Assembly (NCBI GenBank): GCA_016125095.1
Contig: WGMK01000015.1
Location: forward strand, 248,001-312,000
DNA: 64,000 bases
Source of the DNA: Candidatus Hydrogenedens sp.
Lineage (GTDB): Bacteria > Hydrogenedentota > Hydrogenedentia > Hydrogenedentales > JAEUWI01
Direction of reading: 5' to 3'
The notes beneath the pieces were generated by a model. The model did not search any database. It worked only from the letters and a program-made list of their open reading frames with translations, and was not told the DNA's origin. Made by a program: the position numbers and the translations under genes. Of this stretch, positions 54,122 through 61,703 are shown piece by piece (within the stretch, counting starts at the first letter, position 1; each line of letters begins with the position of its first letter).

Positions 54122-54246
54122 GCGCCAACTCTTCGGGGGAGTGCATCGCAGGATATTGACTTAAGGAGAGGAAGAGAGACGCACATAGAAGTCTGTATGC
54201 CTCACAGACGCGCCTTCTCTAAACCGTCCCGGGAGCAAATTCCTAT

Positions 54247-55272
54247 ATGAAGACATGGACTGTGATGCTGATTCCGCATGACCGGAGCAGCACCACTCAG
54301 ACCCTGAAACTGTCGGTATTGCATCTGGGTATCGTGGCTGGTTTGGTCGCGGTGCTCTCATTTGCGTCGGCGTTTCTGCTTTCACGCAATTATACCATAG
54401 CTTCCAAGCATGCGCAGTTGAAGGATGCTTACCGGAGCCTGGAAATCCGCGCGTCGTCGCGGCCGCAGGAGCCGGTGCTGCAGGTGGTGGCCGAGGAATC
54501 GGGCCGTTCTCCGGAGGAAATCGCGGAGATTGAGGCCCGCCTGCGCGCCGAATACGAAACCAGCATCGCTGCCATCACCGCCGAGTTGAACGACCTGTAC
54601 GACATGGAAGCGAAGGCCCGCGATATTACCGGCCTGGCCCCGCGCAAGCATGCGCAGGTGGACGACACCGCCACCCAAAGCAGCGGCAAGGGCGGTTCGC
54701 CGGAAGGCTACGGCAGCTTCGTCTTTAATTCCATCGATGAGAACCTGCGCCCGGCGCACGTTATCTATGGCATGTCGCGCCCCTCGGCCGATCTGATTCT
54801 CCAGGAAATCCGGCTGCGCAAACAGAGCTTCTCGAACCTGGTCACCGACATGGAATCCGCGCAGGATCGCATCGAACGCATCCCCTCGCGCTGGCCGGTG
54901 GCCAGCCACGGCGGCAAGATTACCTCGCGCTTCGGTTACCGCCGCGATCCGTTCAACGGCCGCATCCGCCACCACGACGGTGTCGATATCGCCGCCAAGT
55001 ACGGCTCCACGATTCTCGCAACGGCCAAGGGCCGCGTGATATTCTCCGGCTACGATCAGTTCTACGGCAACATTGTGCGCATCGACCATGGCAATGGTAT
55101 TCAGACGTGGTACGCGCACATGTCGCAGCGGCTGGTCAAGGCGGGCGATTCCATCTCGCGCGACCAGCCGATTGGCAAGCTGGGCAGCACGGGCCGAAGC
55201 ACCGGCGCCCACTTGCACTACGAAGTTCACGTTAACGGCCGTCCGACCGACGGCGAGAAGTACCTGGATTAA
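54247..55272 (+). CDS. M23-family peptidoglycan peptidase
   Basis: The 341-residue protein has one membrane segment (~25-45), a coiled region (~55-130) and a C-terminal LytM/M23 domain: ITSRFGYRRDPF, the zinc HHDGVDIA (H243, D247), YAHMSQRLV and HLHYEVHVNG (H322, H324). All zinc ligands are present, so it should be active. It sits 8 bases before the bactofilin gene; such pairs set cell shape or envelope structure. The start follows GGGAG at 12 bases. Confidence 0.93.
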   Translation: MKTWTVMLIPHDRSSTTQTLKLSVLHLGIVAGLVAVLSFASAFLLSRNYTIASKHAQLKDAYRSLEIRASSRPQEPVLQVVAEESGRSPEEIAEIEARLRAEYETSIAAITAELNDLYDMEAKARDITGLAPRKHAQVDDTATQSSGKGGSPEGYGSFVFNSIDENLRPAHVIYGMSRPSADLILQEIRLRKQSFSNLVTDMESAQDRIERIPSRWPVASHGGKITSRFGYRRDPFNGRIRHHDGVDIAAKYGSTILATAKGRVIFSGYDQFYGNIVRIDHGNGIQTWYAHMSQRLVKAGDSISRDQPIGKLGSTGRSTGAHLHYEVHVNGRPTDGEKYLD

Positions 55273-55280
55273 ACACACCC

Positions 55281-55760
55281 ATGCTTGAAGCCCGCAAACC
55301 TAAGCAGTACAACGAGACCAAGGTCACCAGCATCGTCGGCCCCGGCACGAAGATCCGCGGCGAGGTGACCTCGGAGGGCACCATCCGCATCGAGGGCTAC
55401 GTCGAGGGGCAGGTGCAGAGCGCCGATACCATCGTCGTGCAGGAGAACGGCAAGGTGAAGGCCGACCTCATCGGCGGCCAGGTGATCGTGAGCGGCGAAG
55501 TACACGGCAATGTGTTCGCGCACGACCGCCTCGAAATCACCTCGAGCGCCCGCGTGGTGGGCGATATCACCTCGCCGCGCATCAGCATCGCCGAGGGCGT
55601 GGTGTTCGAGGGCAAGTGCACCATGAAGTCGCCCGCGCAGGCGCTCAAGCAGCAGCAGGAAAACAAGGCCAGCGGCAAGCCCCAGCAGCAACCGCAGCAG
55701 CAGGCGCCCCAACAGGCCGCCAAGCAGGCCGAACTGCCCAACGAGCCCAAGAAGATTTAG
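55281..55760 (+). CDS. Bactofilin
   Basis: The 159-residue protein has the bactofilin beta-helix (~15-110: SIVGPGTKIRGEVTSEG, IEGYVEGQV, VIVSGEVHGNV, ARVVGDITSPRISI) and a Gln/Pro/Lys-rich C-terminal tail. Bactofilins polymerise without nucleotide and anchor wall enzymes; the preceding M23 gene is the classic partner. The ATG follows the M23 stop by 8 bases. Confidence 0.93.
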   Translation: MLEARKPKQYNETKVTSIVGPGTKIRGEVTSEGTIRIEGYVEGQVQSADTIVVQENGKVKADLIGGQVIVSGEVHGNVFAHDRLEITSSARVVGDITSPRISIAEGVVFEGKCTMKSPAQALKQQQENKASGKPQQQPQQQAPQQAAKQAELPNEPKKI

Positions 55761-55780
55761 CTCCGCGACTATCCATTATC

Positions 55781-55812
55781 CGGCCCGCCGCGGTTCGCCC
55801 GCCGGCGGGCCG
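55781..55812 (+). terminator. Possible terminator after bactofilin
   Basis: Perfect 10-bp stem CGGCCCGCCG/CGGCGGGCCG but no T-run. Confidence 0.4.
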
Positions 55813-55894
55813 CTTCGTTGTCCGCCCGTCCCCCACCGCCGGGCCTGTGTTATGATCGTGCGCAAACCGCAAAACACCGCAGGAACCGCCCGCC

Positions 55895-57055
55895 GTGCAG
55901 ATCCCCGACAGCCATGGAAACCTCGCGCCCCCGCCGGGCGCGCGCGTGCTCGTGGCCATGAGCGGCGGGGTGGATAGCGCCGTGACGGCGGCGCTGCTGG
56001 TGGAGCGAGGCTACGACTGCATCGGCGTGACCATGCGGCTGGTGCCCGAGCCCAAGGAGAAGTCCCCTTTCGAGCCCTGCTGCGGGCTGGAGGCGGCCGA
56101 AGACGCGCGCCGGGTGTGCGAACGCCTCGGCATTCCGCATGAAGCCCACTACGCCGTGGACCGCTTCGACCGCGACATCATCAGTAATTTCGTGGAGGAA
56201 TACCGCGCGGGCCGCACGCCGAATCCGTGCGTGCGCTGCAACCGGATGATCAAGTTCGGGGCCCTGTATCAGCGGGCTGACGAATTGGACCGTCCTTTCA
56301 TCGCGATGGGGCACTATGCCCGCATCCAGCCGCGGGGCGATCGCGTCTCACTGCGGCGCGCGGCCTACCTGGCGAAAGATCAGAGTTATGTGCTCGCGCC
56401 GCTGATGCAGGCGCAGCTGCGCCGCGCGTGGTTTCCGCTGGGGGAAATGACCAAGGCCGAAGTGCGCCAGCGCGCTATCAAGCTTGATTTCCGCACCGCC
56501 AACAAGCCCGAGAGCCAGGAAATCTGTTTCGTGCCGCAGAACAATTACCGCGAAGTCGTGGACGATCGCGGCGGCGCGCCCAAGCCCGGCCCCATCGTCA
56601 ATGCGCGCGGCGAAGAACTCGGCCGGCACAACGGCCTCTATCACTACACCGTCGGCCAGCGCCGCGGCCTCGGCATCGCCGCGCCCGAGCCGCTCTACGT
56701 CATCGGCCTCGATATGCAGCGCAACGCCGTCATCGTCGGTTACCGCGACGAGACCTTTCACGACACCTTCAGCACGGGCCTGCTCTGCTGGGGCGGCCTC
56801 CCCCGCACCGAAGAACCCTTCGAGGCCCTCGTGCAGCTGCGGTCGCACCACGACCCCGTGCCCGGCACAGTCTACCCCGAGCCCCACGGCACCCGGATTG
56901 TGCTACGCCAGGCCGAGAGCGCTATCACCCCCGGGCAATGGGCCGTCCTCTACGACCCCGATGGCTTCGTGCTCGCCTCCGCGATGGTGAAGAAAGTACA
57001 CCGCAACGTGGCGGGCGCGGAAGAAGAAGCGAAGAGTCTCACGCAAAGCCGCTAA
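55895..57055 (+). CDS. mnmA: tRNA-specific 2-thiouridylase
   Basis: The 386-residue enzyme thiolates U34 of Lys, Glu and Gln tRNAs. It has the PP-loop AMSGGVDSAV, the catalytic Cys112 in TPNPCVRCN and Cys211 in ESQEICFVP, plus YTVGQRRGLGI. The start is GTG at 55895. A TATGAT box lies at 55851-55856. It is followed by a repeat-rich gap. Confidence 0.95.
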   Translation: MQIPDSHGNLAPPPGARVLVAMSGGVDSAVTAALLVERGYDCIGVTMRLVPEPKEKSPFEPCCGLEAAEDARRVCERLGIPHEAHYAVDRFDRDIISNFVEEYRAGRTPNPCVRCNRMIKFGALYQRADELDRPFIAMGHYARIQPRGDRVSLRRAAYLAKDQSYVLAPLMQAQLRRAWFPLGEMTKAEVRQRAIKLDFRTANKPESQEICFVPQNNYREVVDDRGGAPKPGPIVNARGEELGRHNGLYHYTVGQRRGLGIAAPEPLYVIGLDMQRNAVIVGYRDETFHDTFSTGLLCWGGLPRTEEPFEALVQLRSHHDPVPGTVYPEPHGTRIVLRQAESAITPGQWAVLYDPDGFVLASAMVKKVHRNVAGAEEEAKSLTQSR

Positions 57056-57073
57056 GGCGCGAAAGGGCCCGCC

Positions 57074-57158
57074 GGGAGCGCTGGTCTCCAGACCGGCATC
57101 TTGGCGCGAGGGCCCTCGATCCACGTATCAAGAGGCCGCTTTGGAAAGCGGCGCTCCC
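57074..57158. repeat. MITE- or REP-like palindromic element
   Basis: An 85-bp stretch bounded by GGGAGCGC and GCGCTCCC, containing GGTCTCCAGACC, GAGGGCCCTC and GCCGCTTTGGAAAGCGGC. The remaining gap to 57263 is a pyrimidine-rich run (CCTCCGTGGCCTCTGTGCCT area) before the helicase promoter. No gene was seen. Confidence 0.55.
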
Positions 57159-57263
57159 AGCTCAGACATCTTCTCTTGTCCCTTATTCCTCCTCTTTCTT
57201 GCCCTCCGCATCTTCTCCGCCCTCCCCCTCCGTGGCCTCTGTGCCTCCGTGGTGAAAAACCTC

Positions 57264-57292
57264 TTGAATACTGCTTGTATGTTCAGTATAGT
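57264..57292 (+). promoter_or_regulatory. Promoter of the helicase gene
   Basis: TTGAAT, 17 bases and TATAGT end 34 bases before the ATG at 57327. Confidence 0.6.
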
Positions 57293-57326
57293 GCAATCCC
57301 GTAAGCGCAACGAGGAGGCATGAGCC

Positions 57327-59708
57327 ATGCGGATGCGGGAATTGCTGGCGTATAAGGTGCCGGAGCCGGTGGTGGACTTGTGGGAATCGCAGGAGAGCGG
57401 GCGGCTGCTGCCGCTGCAGGAAATGGTGGTGAAGCGGTACGACCTGTTCGGGACGGGCAACCTGCTGGTGCAGGCGCCGACGAGTTCGGGCAAGACGTTT
57501 ATCGGAGAGATGGCGGCGCTGCACACGGCCCTGCGGCGGAAGAAGGTGGTGTATCTGGTGCCGCTGAAGGCGCTGGCGGAGGAGAAATACCGCGAGTTCC
57601 ATCGCAAGTACGCGGACTACGGGGTGCAGGTCATCATCAGTACGCGCGACCACCGCGAGCACGACCGGCGGCTGGAGGACGGCGATTTTTCGGTGGCGGT
57701 GGTGGTGTATGAAAAGCTGGCGCAGCTGCTGGTGCGACGTCCGGAGCGCATCGGTGAAATCGACCTGGTGATTGCCGACGAACTCGAGTTGCTGTCCGAC
57801 CCAGAACGCGGCGCGATGACGGAGCTGCTGCTGACGCGGATCTTGCAGGGCGACTGCCGCCTGATCGGGTTGTCGGCGGTGATCGGCCATGCGGACCGGC
57901 TGGCGAAGTGGATGCGGGCGCAGCTGGTGTATTACGAACGCCGCCCGGTGGAGCTGCGCTACGGAGTGCTGTTCGAGGGGAAGTTCCGCTACCGCACCTA
58001 CAACGATTTCGGCGAAGGCGAGGAGGAATTGGTGGAGGCGGACGAGGAGTCTTCGTGGGAAATCCTGACGCAGAACCTGTGCACCTTCGCCGAGCGCGGA
58101 GAAAGCTGTCTCGTATTCGTGAAGGCCAAGCACGAATCGCGGCGCTACGCCGAGCAACTGGCGGGCCGCATCGACCTCCCCCCGGCTACCGAGGCCATCG
58201 AGGCGCTGCGCGCGCTCGAGCCGACGCGCTCGCGCGACTGCCTGCTGCATACCCTCGCGCACGGGGTGGCGTTTCACAATGCCGACCTCTCGCCGGAAGA
58301 ACGCGAGGCGGTGGAGCAGGCCTATCGCCGGGGCGAAGTGCTGGCGATGGTCTCAACGGGCACGCTGGCGGTGGGGCTGAACCTGCCCGCGCAGAACGTG
58401 TTTCTCTCCGCCGAGAAATGGCGCTACGACGAGCGCCTCGATATTCCCTGGAAGACGCCGATACTGCACCACGAATACGAGAACATGGGCGGCCGCGCGG
58501 GACGCTATGGCTCGGTGGACGGCTTCGGGCGCTCGATACTCATCGCAACGTCGGCCTTCGATTTCGAGACGCTGTGGCGGCGCTACATCGACGGCGAGCG
58601 CGAGCCCATCGAGCCGCGGCTGGCGCGCGCGCCGTTGGAAAACCACGTGCTGCGGCTGGTGGCGTCGCGCTATTGCCAGAGCGAGCCGGAGTTGCTGGCG
58701 TTTCTCGAAAGCACGCTTTCGGGGCGCTGGGTGTGGGCGGAGCTGTATCCGCGCGACGAGATCGAGGCGCGCATCCGCGTGGCCGTGAATCGCTGCGTGG
58801 ACGAAGGGATGATCGCGCGCGACGACGAGCGCGGGCTGGTAGCAACGCCGCTGGGCCAGGCCGTGGCGGCCAAGGGCATCAGCATCGAGACGGCGCGCCA
58901 GCTGCAGCTCTGGATTGCTCAATCGGGCGCGCGCGAGTGGGCCCCTATCGATCTGATACTGGCGGCGGCATCGACGCCGGACGGCCGCACGCTGCAGGTG
59001 ATGCTGACGGCGCGCGAGTATGAGCATGCGCAATACCTGAAGCTGCTTAAGCAGCGCACGCGCGATTGCGAACGCGAGGCCGACGTGCCGCTGAACCGCC
59101 TGCGCAAGGCCAGCGCGATGCCCTTCTTCGACGAAGTACGCGCCATCAAGACGGCGCTGTTCCTCGACGAGTGGATCGGCCATGCGCCGATGGCGGATAT
59201 CGAGGAGCAATACAACACCATGAGCGGCCAAGTGCTGAGCGCGGCGGATCAGGTGAGCTGGCTCATCGACGCGGCGGCGGCGGTGGCCTCGGCCTGCGGG
59301 GCGGATGCGGCGCTTGCCCGCGCCATGCAGCGCGTGTCGGAGCGCCTGCAGTTCGGCGTCGAGGATACGTTGCTGCCGCTCGCGCGGAAAGCGTTCGAAG
59401 GCATGACCCGGCAAGGGCTGTTGGCGTTGCACGGCGAAGGGCTGTATACCCAGCAAGCGCTGCGTGCCTATCCACTCGCCGCGCTGGAAGCCTTTGTGCC
59501 TGCGACGGCCGCGCAGGCGCTGCTTGCGTGGGCCGATACGCAACGCGATACGCCCGCAGTAGTTGCGGCGCAGCCCGCGCCCGCGCGAAGGCCCATGCTG
59601 GTGATCGACGAGCGCCGTCCCGACGAGATCGTGCTCGACGGTGAAACGGTGGCGCTACAGGAGAAGCAATACACGATGTTGCGGATTCTCGCGGAGAATC
59701 CGGGCTAA
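57327..59708 (+). CDS. Ski2-like superfamily 2 helicase with truncated winged helix
   Basis: The 793-residue protein has motif I APTSSGKT (~50-57), the Walker B IADELELL (unusual for DExH), motif III GLSAVIG, motif V STGTLAVGLNLPAQ and motif VI ENMGGRAGR, as in Hel308/Ski2-like helicases. The region ~490-720 is helical. The end (RPDEIVLDGETVALQEKQYT) is the first half of a winged-helix domain and stops at TAA 59706-59708. The rest of that domain continues in the same frame. The start follows CGAGGAGGC. Confidence 0.9.
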   Translation: MRMRELLAYKVPEPVVDLWESQESGRLLPLQEMVVKRYDLFGTGNLLVQAPTSSGKTFIGEMAALHTALRRKKVVYLVPLKALAEEKYREFHRKYADYGVQVIISTRDHREHDRRLEDGDFSVAVVVYEKLAQLLVRRPERIGEIDLVIADELELLSDPERGAMTELLLTRILQGDCRLIGLSAVIGHADRLAKWMRAQLVYYERRPVELRYGVLFEGKFRYRTYNDFGEGEEELVEADEESSWEILTQNLCTFAERGESCLVFVKAKHESRRYAEQLAGRIDLPPATEAIEALRALEPTRSRDCLLHTLAHGVAFHNADLSPEEREAVEQAYRRGEVLAMVSTGTLAVGLNLPAQNVFLSAEKWRYDERLDIPWKTPILHHEYENMGGRAGRYGSVDGFGRSILIATSAFDFETLWRRYIDGEREPIEPRLARAPLENHVLRLVASRYCQSEPELLAFLESTLSGRWVWAELYPRDEIEARIRVAVNRCVDEGMIARDDERGLVATPLGQAVAAKGISIETARQLQLWIAQSGAREWAPIDLILAAASTPDGRTLQVMLTAREYEHAQYLKLLKQRTRDCEREADVPLNRLRKASAMPFFDEVRAIKTALFLDEWIGHAPMADIEEQYNTMSGQVLSAADQVSWLIDAAAAVASACGADAALARAMQRVSERLQFGVEDTLLPLARKAFEGMTRQGLLALHGEGLYTQQALRAYPLAALEAFVPATAAQALLAWADTQRDTPAVVAAQPAPARRPMLVIDERRPDEIVLDGETVALQEKQYTMLRILAENPG

Positions 59709-59711
59709 TGC

Positions 59712-59930
59712 GTGCCTTACGATGCCATCTACGAAGCGGTGTGGGGCGAGCGCGTGGTGGAATCGGGGCAGATGCACACGCAGAAGAAGAACCTGCTGAA
59801 CCGGCTGCGGCGGGCGCGCCCGGCGCTGCCCGAACTGGTGAAGACGCGGCCCAAACGGGGCTTCGTGCTGGCGCTGCCCCCGGGGCAGGTGGTTATCAAG
59901 CGGCAGGGTGCCTTGCACCCGGCCGCCTAG
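59712..59930 (+). pseudogene. Separated second half of the helicase winged-helix domain
   Basis: The 72 codons (GTG start, same frame as the helicase) read VPYDAIYEAVWGERVVES and QMHTQKKNLLNRLRRARP, ending KTRPKRGFVLALPPG. They match the DNA-binding half of a transcriptional-regulator winged helix. Only TAA and TGC separate them from the upstream gene. It could be a nonsense mutation, a sequence error, stop readthrough or re-initiation at GTG 59712. Confidence 0.7.
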
Positions 59931-59971
59931 CAGTCGGGTTTTTCGGGGTTAAGCCCCCATCCAGCAAGCAC

Positions 59972-60000
59972 TTGTAAAGCGGCGAGCCAGTTCGTATACT
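59972..60000 (+). promoter_or_regulatory. Promoter of the HU-like gene
   Basis: TTGTAA, 17 bases and TATACT end 68 bases before the GTG at 60069. Confidence 0.6.
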
Positions 60001-60068
60001 CGCGGATTGAGACCCCCGCCCGAAGCCGGCACACTTCCGGGCACGCACGCAGAAGGAGGGCGCTACCG

Positions 60069-60458
60069 GTGACGATGACTAAACGCGAACTGGTGATTCA
60101 GGTGGCGAACAAGCTCGGCATGACCCAGAGCGATGTGGCCAAGATAGTCGAAGGGACCTTTGAAGCCATCTCGGAATCGCTGGCCCAGGGAGAACGCTGG
60201 GAACTGCGGGATTTCGGCGTGTTTGAAGTAAAAACGCGCGCTTCCCGCATCGGGCGCAATCCGCGCACCGGCGATCAGGTCCCCGTGCCCGAGCGGCGCG
60301 TGGTGACCTTCCGCCCCGGCAAGAAGATGAAAGAGCTGGTGAGTTCGCCTGCACCTCCTGCGGCCGAGCCACAGCCATCCGCACCTGCGCCCGTTTCTCT
60401 TGGCAGCGAGCACCCCGCTCCGCCCGCTGCGCCCGCACCCGAATCGAACGAAACCTGA
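60069..60458 (+). CDS. HU/IHF-family DNA-binding protein
   Basis: The 129-residue protein has the HU fold (TKRELVIQVANKLGM, VEGTFEAISESLAQGE, ELRDFGVFEVKTRASRIGRN, PRTGDQVPVPERRVVTFRPG) and a Pro/Ala-rich tail (~98-129) absent from standard HU. The start is GTG at 60069, eight bases after AGGAGGG; ATG at 60075 is possible. Confidence 0.93.
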   Translation: MTMTKRELVIQVANKLGMTQSDVAKIVEGTFEAISESLAQGERWELRDFGVFEVKTRASRIGRNPRTGDQVPVPERRVVTFRPGKKMKELVSSPAPPAAEPQPSAPAPVSLGSEHPAPPAAPAPESNET

Positions 60459-60485
60459 TTCCGTCCGGAAGCCGACTCTCCTCCC

Positions 60486-61214
60486 ATGCAATACCTGCTT
60501 GCGGCCGACACCGCCACATCCCTGTGCAGCGTGGCCGTTTGCACGCGCGACCCGGAAACCCCGGTCCCCCCGCAGATTCTTTCCGAGGTTCACTTCGAGG
60601 CGGGAAGGCGGCATGCCGAATCACTGCTCGACGCGATGGACGCCGCGCTTAGCCACGCCGCCATCGCGCTGGAAGAAATCGATCTCCTCGCCATCGCTAC
60701 GGGTCCCGGATCTTTCACGGGACTCCGCATTGGCGTGGCCACTTGGAAGGGCCTGGCCTTCGCGCAGCGTCTGCCGCTTGTCGGTGTGCCCACGCTCGAT
60801 GCCATGTCGCGCCTGGTGCCTTGGACCGAAGGCGCGCTGATAGTGCCCATGCTCGACGCGCGGATGAGCGAAGTGTTCGGGGCGGCCTACCGCATCGAAG
60901 ACGGCGCGCGCGTGGAGCAACAGGCCGCATGCGTGCTACCGCCGCAAGAGTTTCTCGCGCAGCTTTCCGGGGCGCCGTTGTGTATCGGCGACGGCGCCTG
61001 GCTGTATCGTGAGCAGATTGCAGCCGCGCTGCCGCAAGCGGTGATGGCGCTGCCCCCGGGTGCCGCGCCCCGCGCGTCGGCCTTGGCTTGGGAAGCGTTC
61101 TCGCGCTACGATGGCGGCGCAACGACCGACCCGGGGCTGGCGAATCCGGTGTATCTCCGGAAATCGCAGGCCGAGGTGAACCGGGAGAACGCGGCGAAAG
61201 CGCACGACGCATGA
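60486..61214 (+). CDS. tsaB: tRNA threonylcarbamoyladenosine factor TsaB
   Basis: The 242-residue ASKHA-fold protein partners TsaD in making t6A37 of tRNA. It has LLAADTATSLCSVAV, GRRHAESLLDAMD and ATGPGSFTGLRIGVATWKGL, the TsaB signature. Its stop overlaps rimI (ATGA). The neighbour order tsaB-rimI is common. Confidence 0.93.
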   Translation: MQYLLAADTATSLCSVAVCTRDPETPVPPQILSEVHFEAGRRHAESLLDAMDAALSHAAIALEEIDLLAIATGPGSFTGLRIGVATWKGLAFAQRLPLVGVPTLDAMSRLVPWTEGALIVPMLDARMSEVFGAAYRIEDGARVEQQAACVLPPQEFLAQLSGAPLCIGDGAWLYREQIAAALPQAVMALPPGAAPRASALAWEAFSRYDGGATTDPGLANPVYLRKSQAEVNRENAAKAHDA

Positions 61215-61678
61215 GTGTATCGGAAGATCGCGCGATTTCATTCCAGCGGATTTGCCGCGACCACACCCCCGTACTGCTCGAAATCGAGCAGGAGGCCTAC
61301 CCCGATCCCTGGACACCGGGCATGTTCGGGCAGGAAATCGTGGGACCGAATTCGCATTTCTATGTGGCGGAGCGCGCGGGCGAAATCATCGGCTATGCGG
61401 GCTTCTGGCTGCTGCTGCAGGAAGCCCATGTGACCAAGGTGACGGTGGCGCGGCCGTATCGCGGCCAAGGGTTGGGCATCACGCTGATGGAATACATCAC
61501 CGGGCGCGCGGTGGAACTCGGCGCCAACACGATGCGGCTCGAGGTGCGCGCCAGCAACACGACGGCGCAGCGGCTCTACCGCAGTCTCAATTTCGTGGAA
61601 GCAGGCGTGCGCAAGAATTATTACGCCCGCGCCGGAGAGGACGCGCTCGTCATGGTGCGCGACCTTTCCGTTGTCTGA
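61211..61678 (+). CDS. rimI: Ribosomal-protein-alanine N-acetyltransferase RimI
   Basis: The 155-residue GNAT enzyme has the acetyl-CoA motif VARPYRGQGLGITLMEYI and the RimI end RLYRSLNFVEAGVRKNYY. It acetylates the N-terminus of ribosomal protein S18 in E. coli. ATGA coupling to tsaB fixes the start at 61211. Confidence 0.93.
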   Translation: MSVSEDRAISFQRICRDHTPVLLEIEQEAYPDPWTPGMFGQEIVGPNSHFYVAERAGEIIGYAGFWLLLQEAHVTKVTVARPYRGQGLGITLMEYITGRAVELGANTMRLEVRASNTTAQRLYRSLNFVEAGVRKNYYARAGEDALVMVRDLSVV

Positions 61679-61703
61679 GCCCGCCGACAACCCGCCCGGC
61701 GAT

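Noticed and set aside
54068..54250. A leader peptide gene before the M23 peptidase (possibly MPHRRAFSKPSREQIPI, overlapping the ATG)
   Set aside because: The ribosome site AAGGAG is too far from its ATG and the composition is not convincing.
59708..59977. An 89-residue frame after the helicase in another frame
   Set aside because: The winged-helix sequence is in the helicase frame; this one has no domain resemblance.
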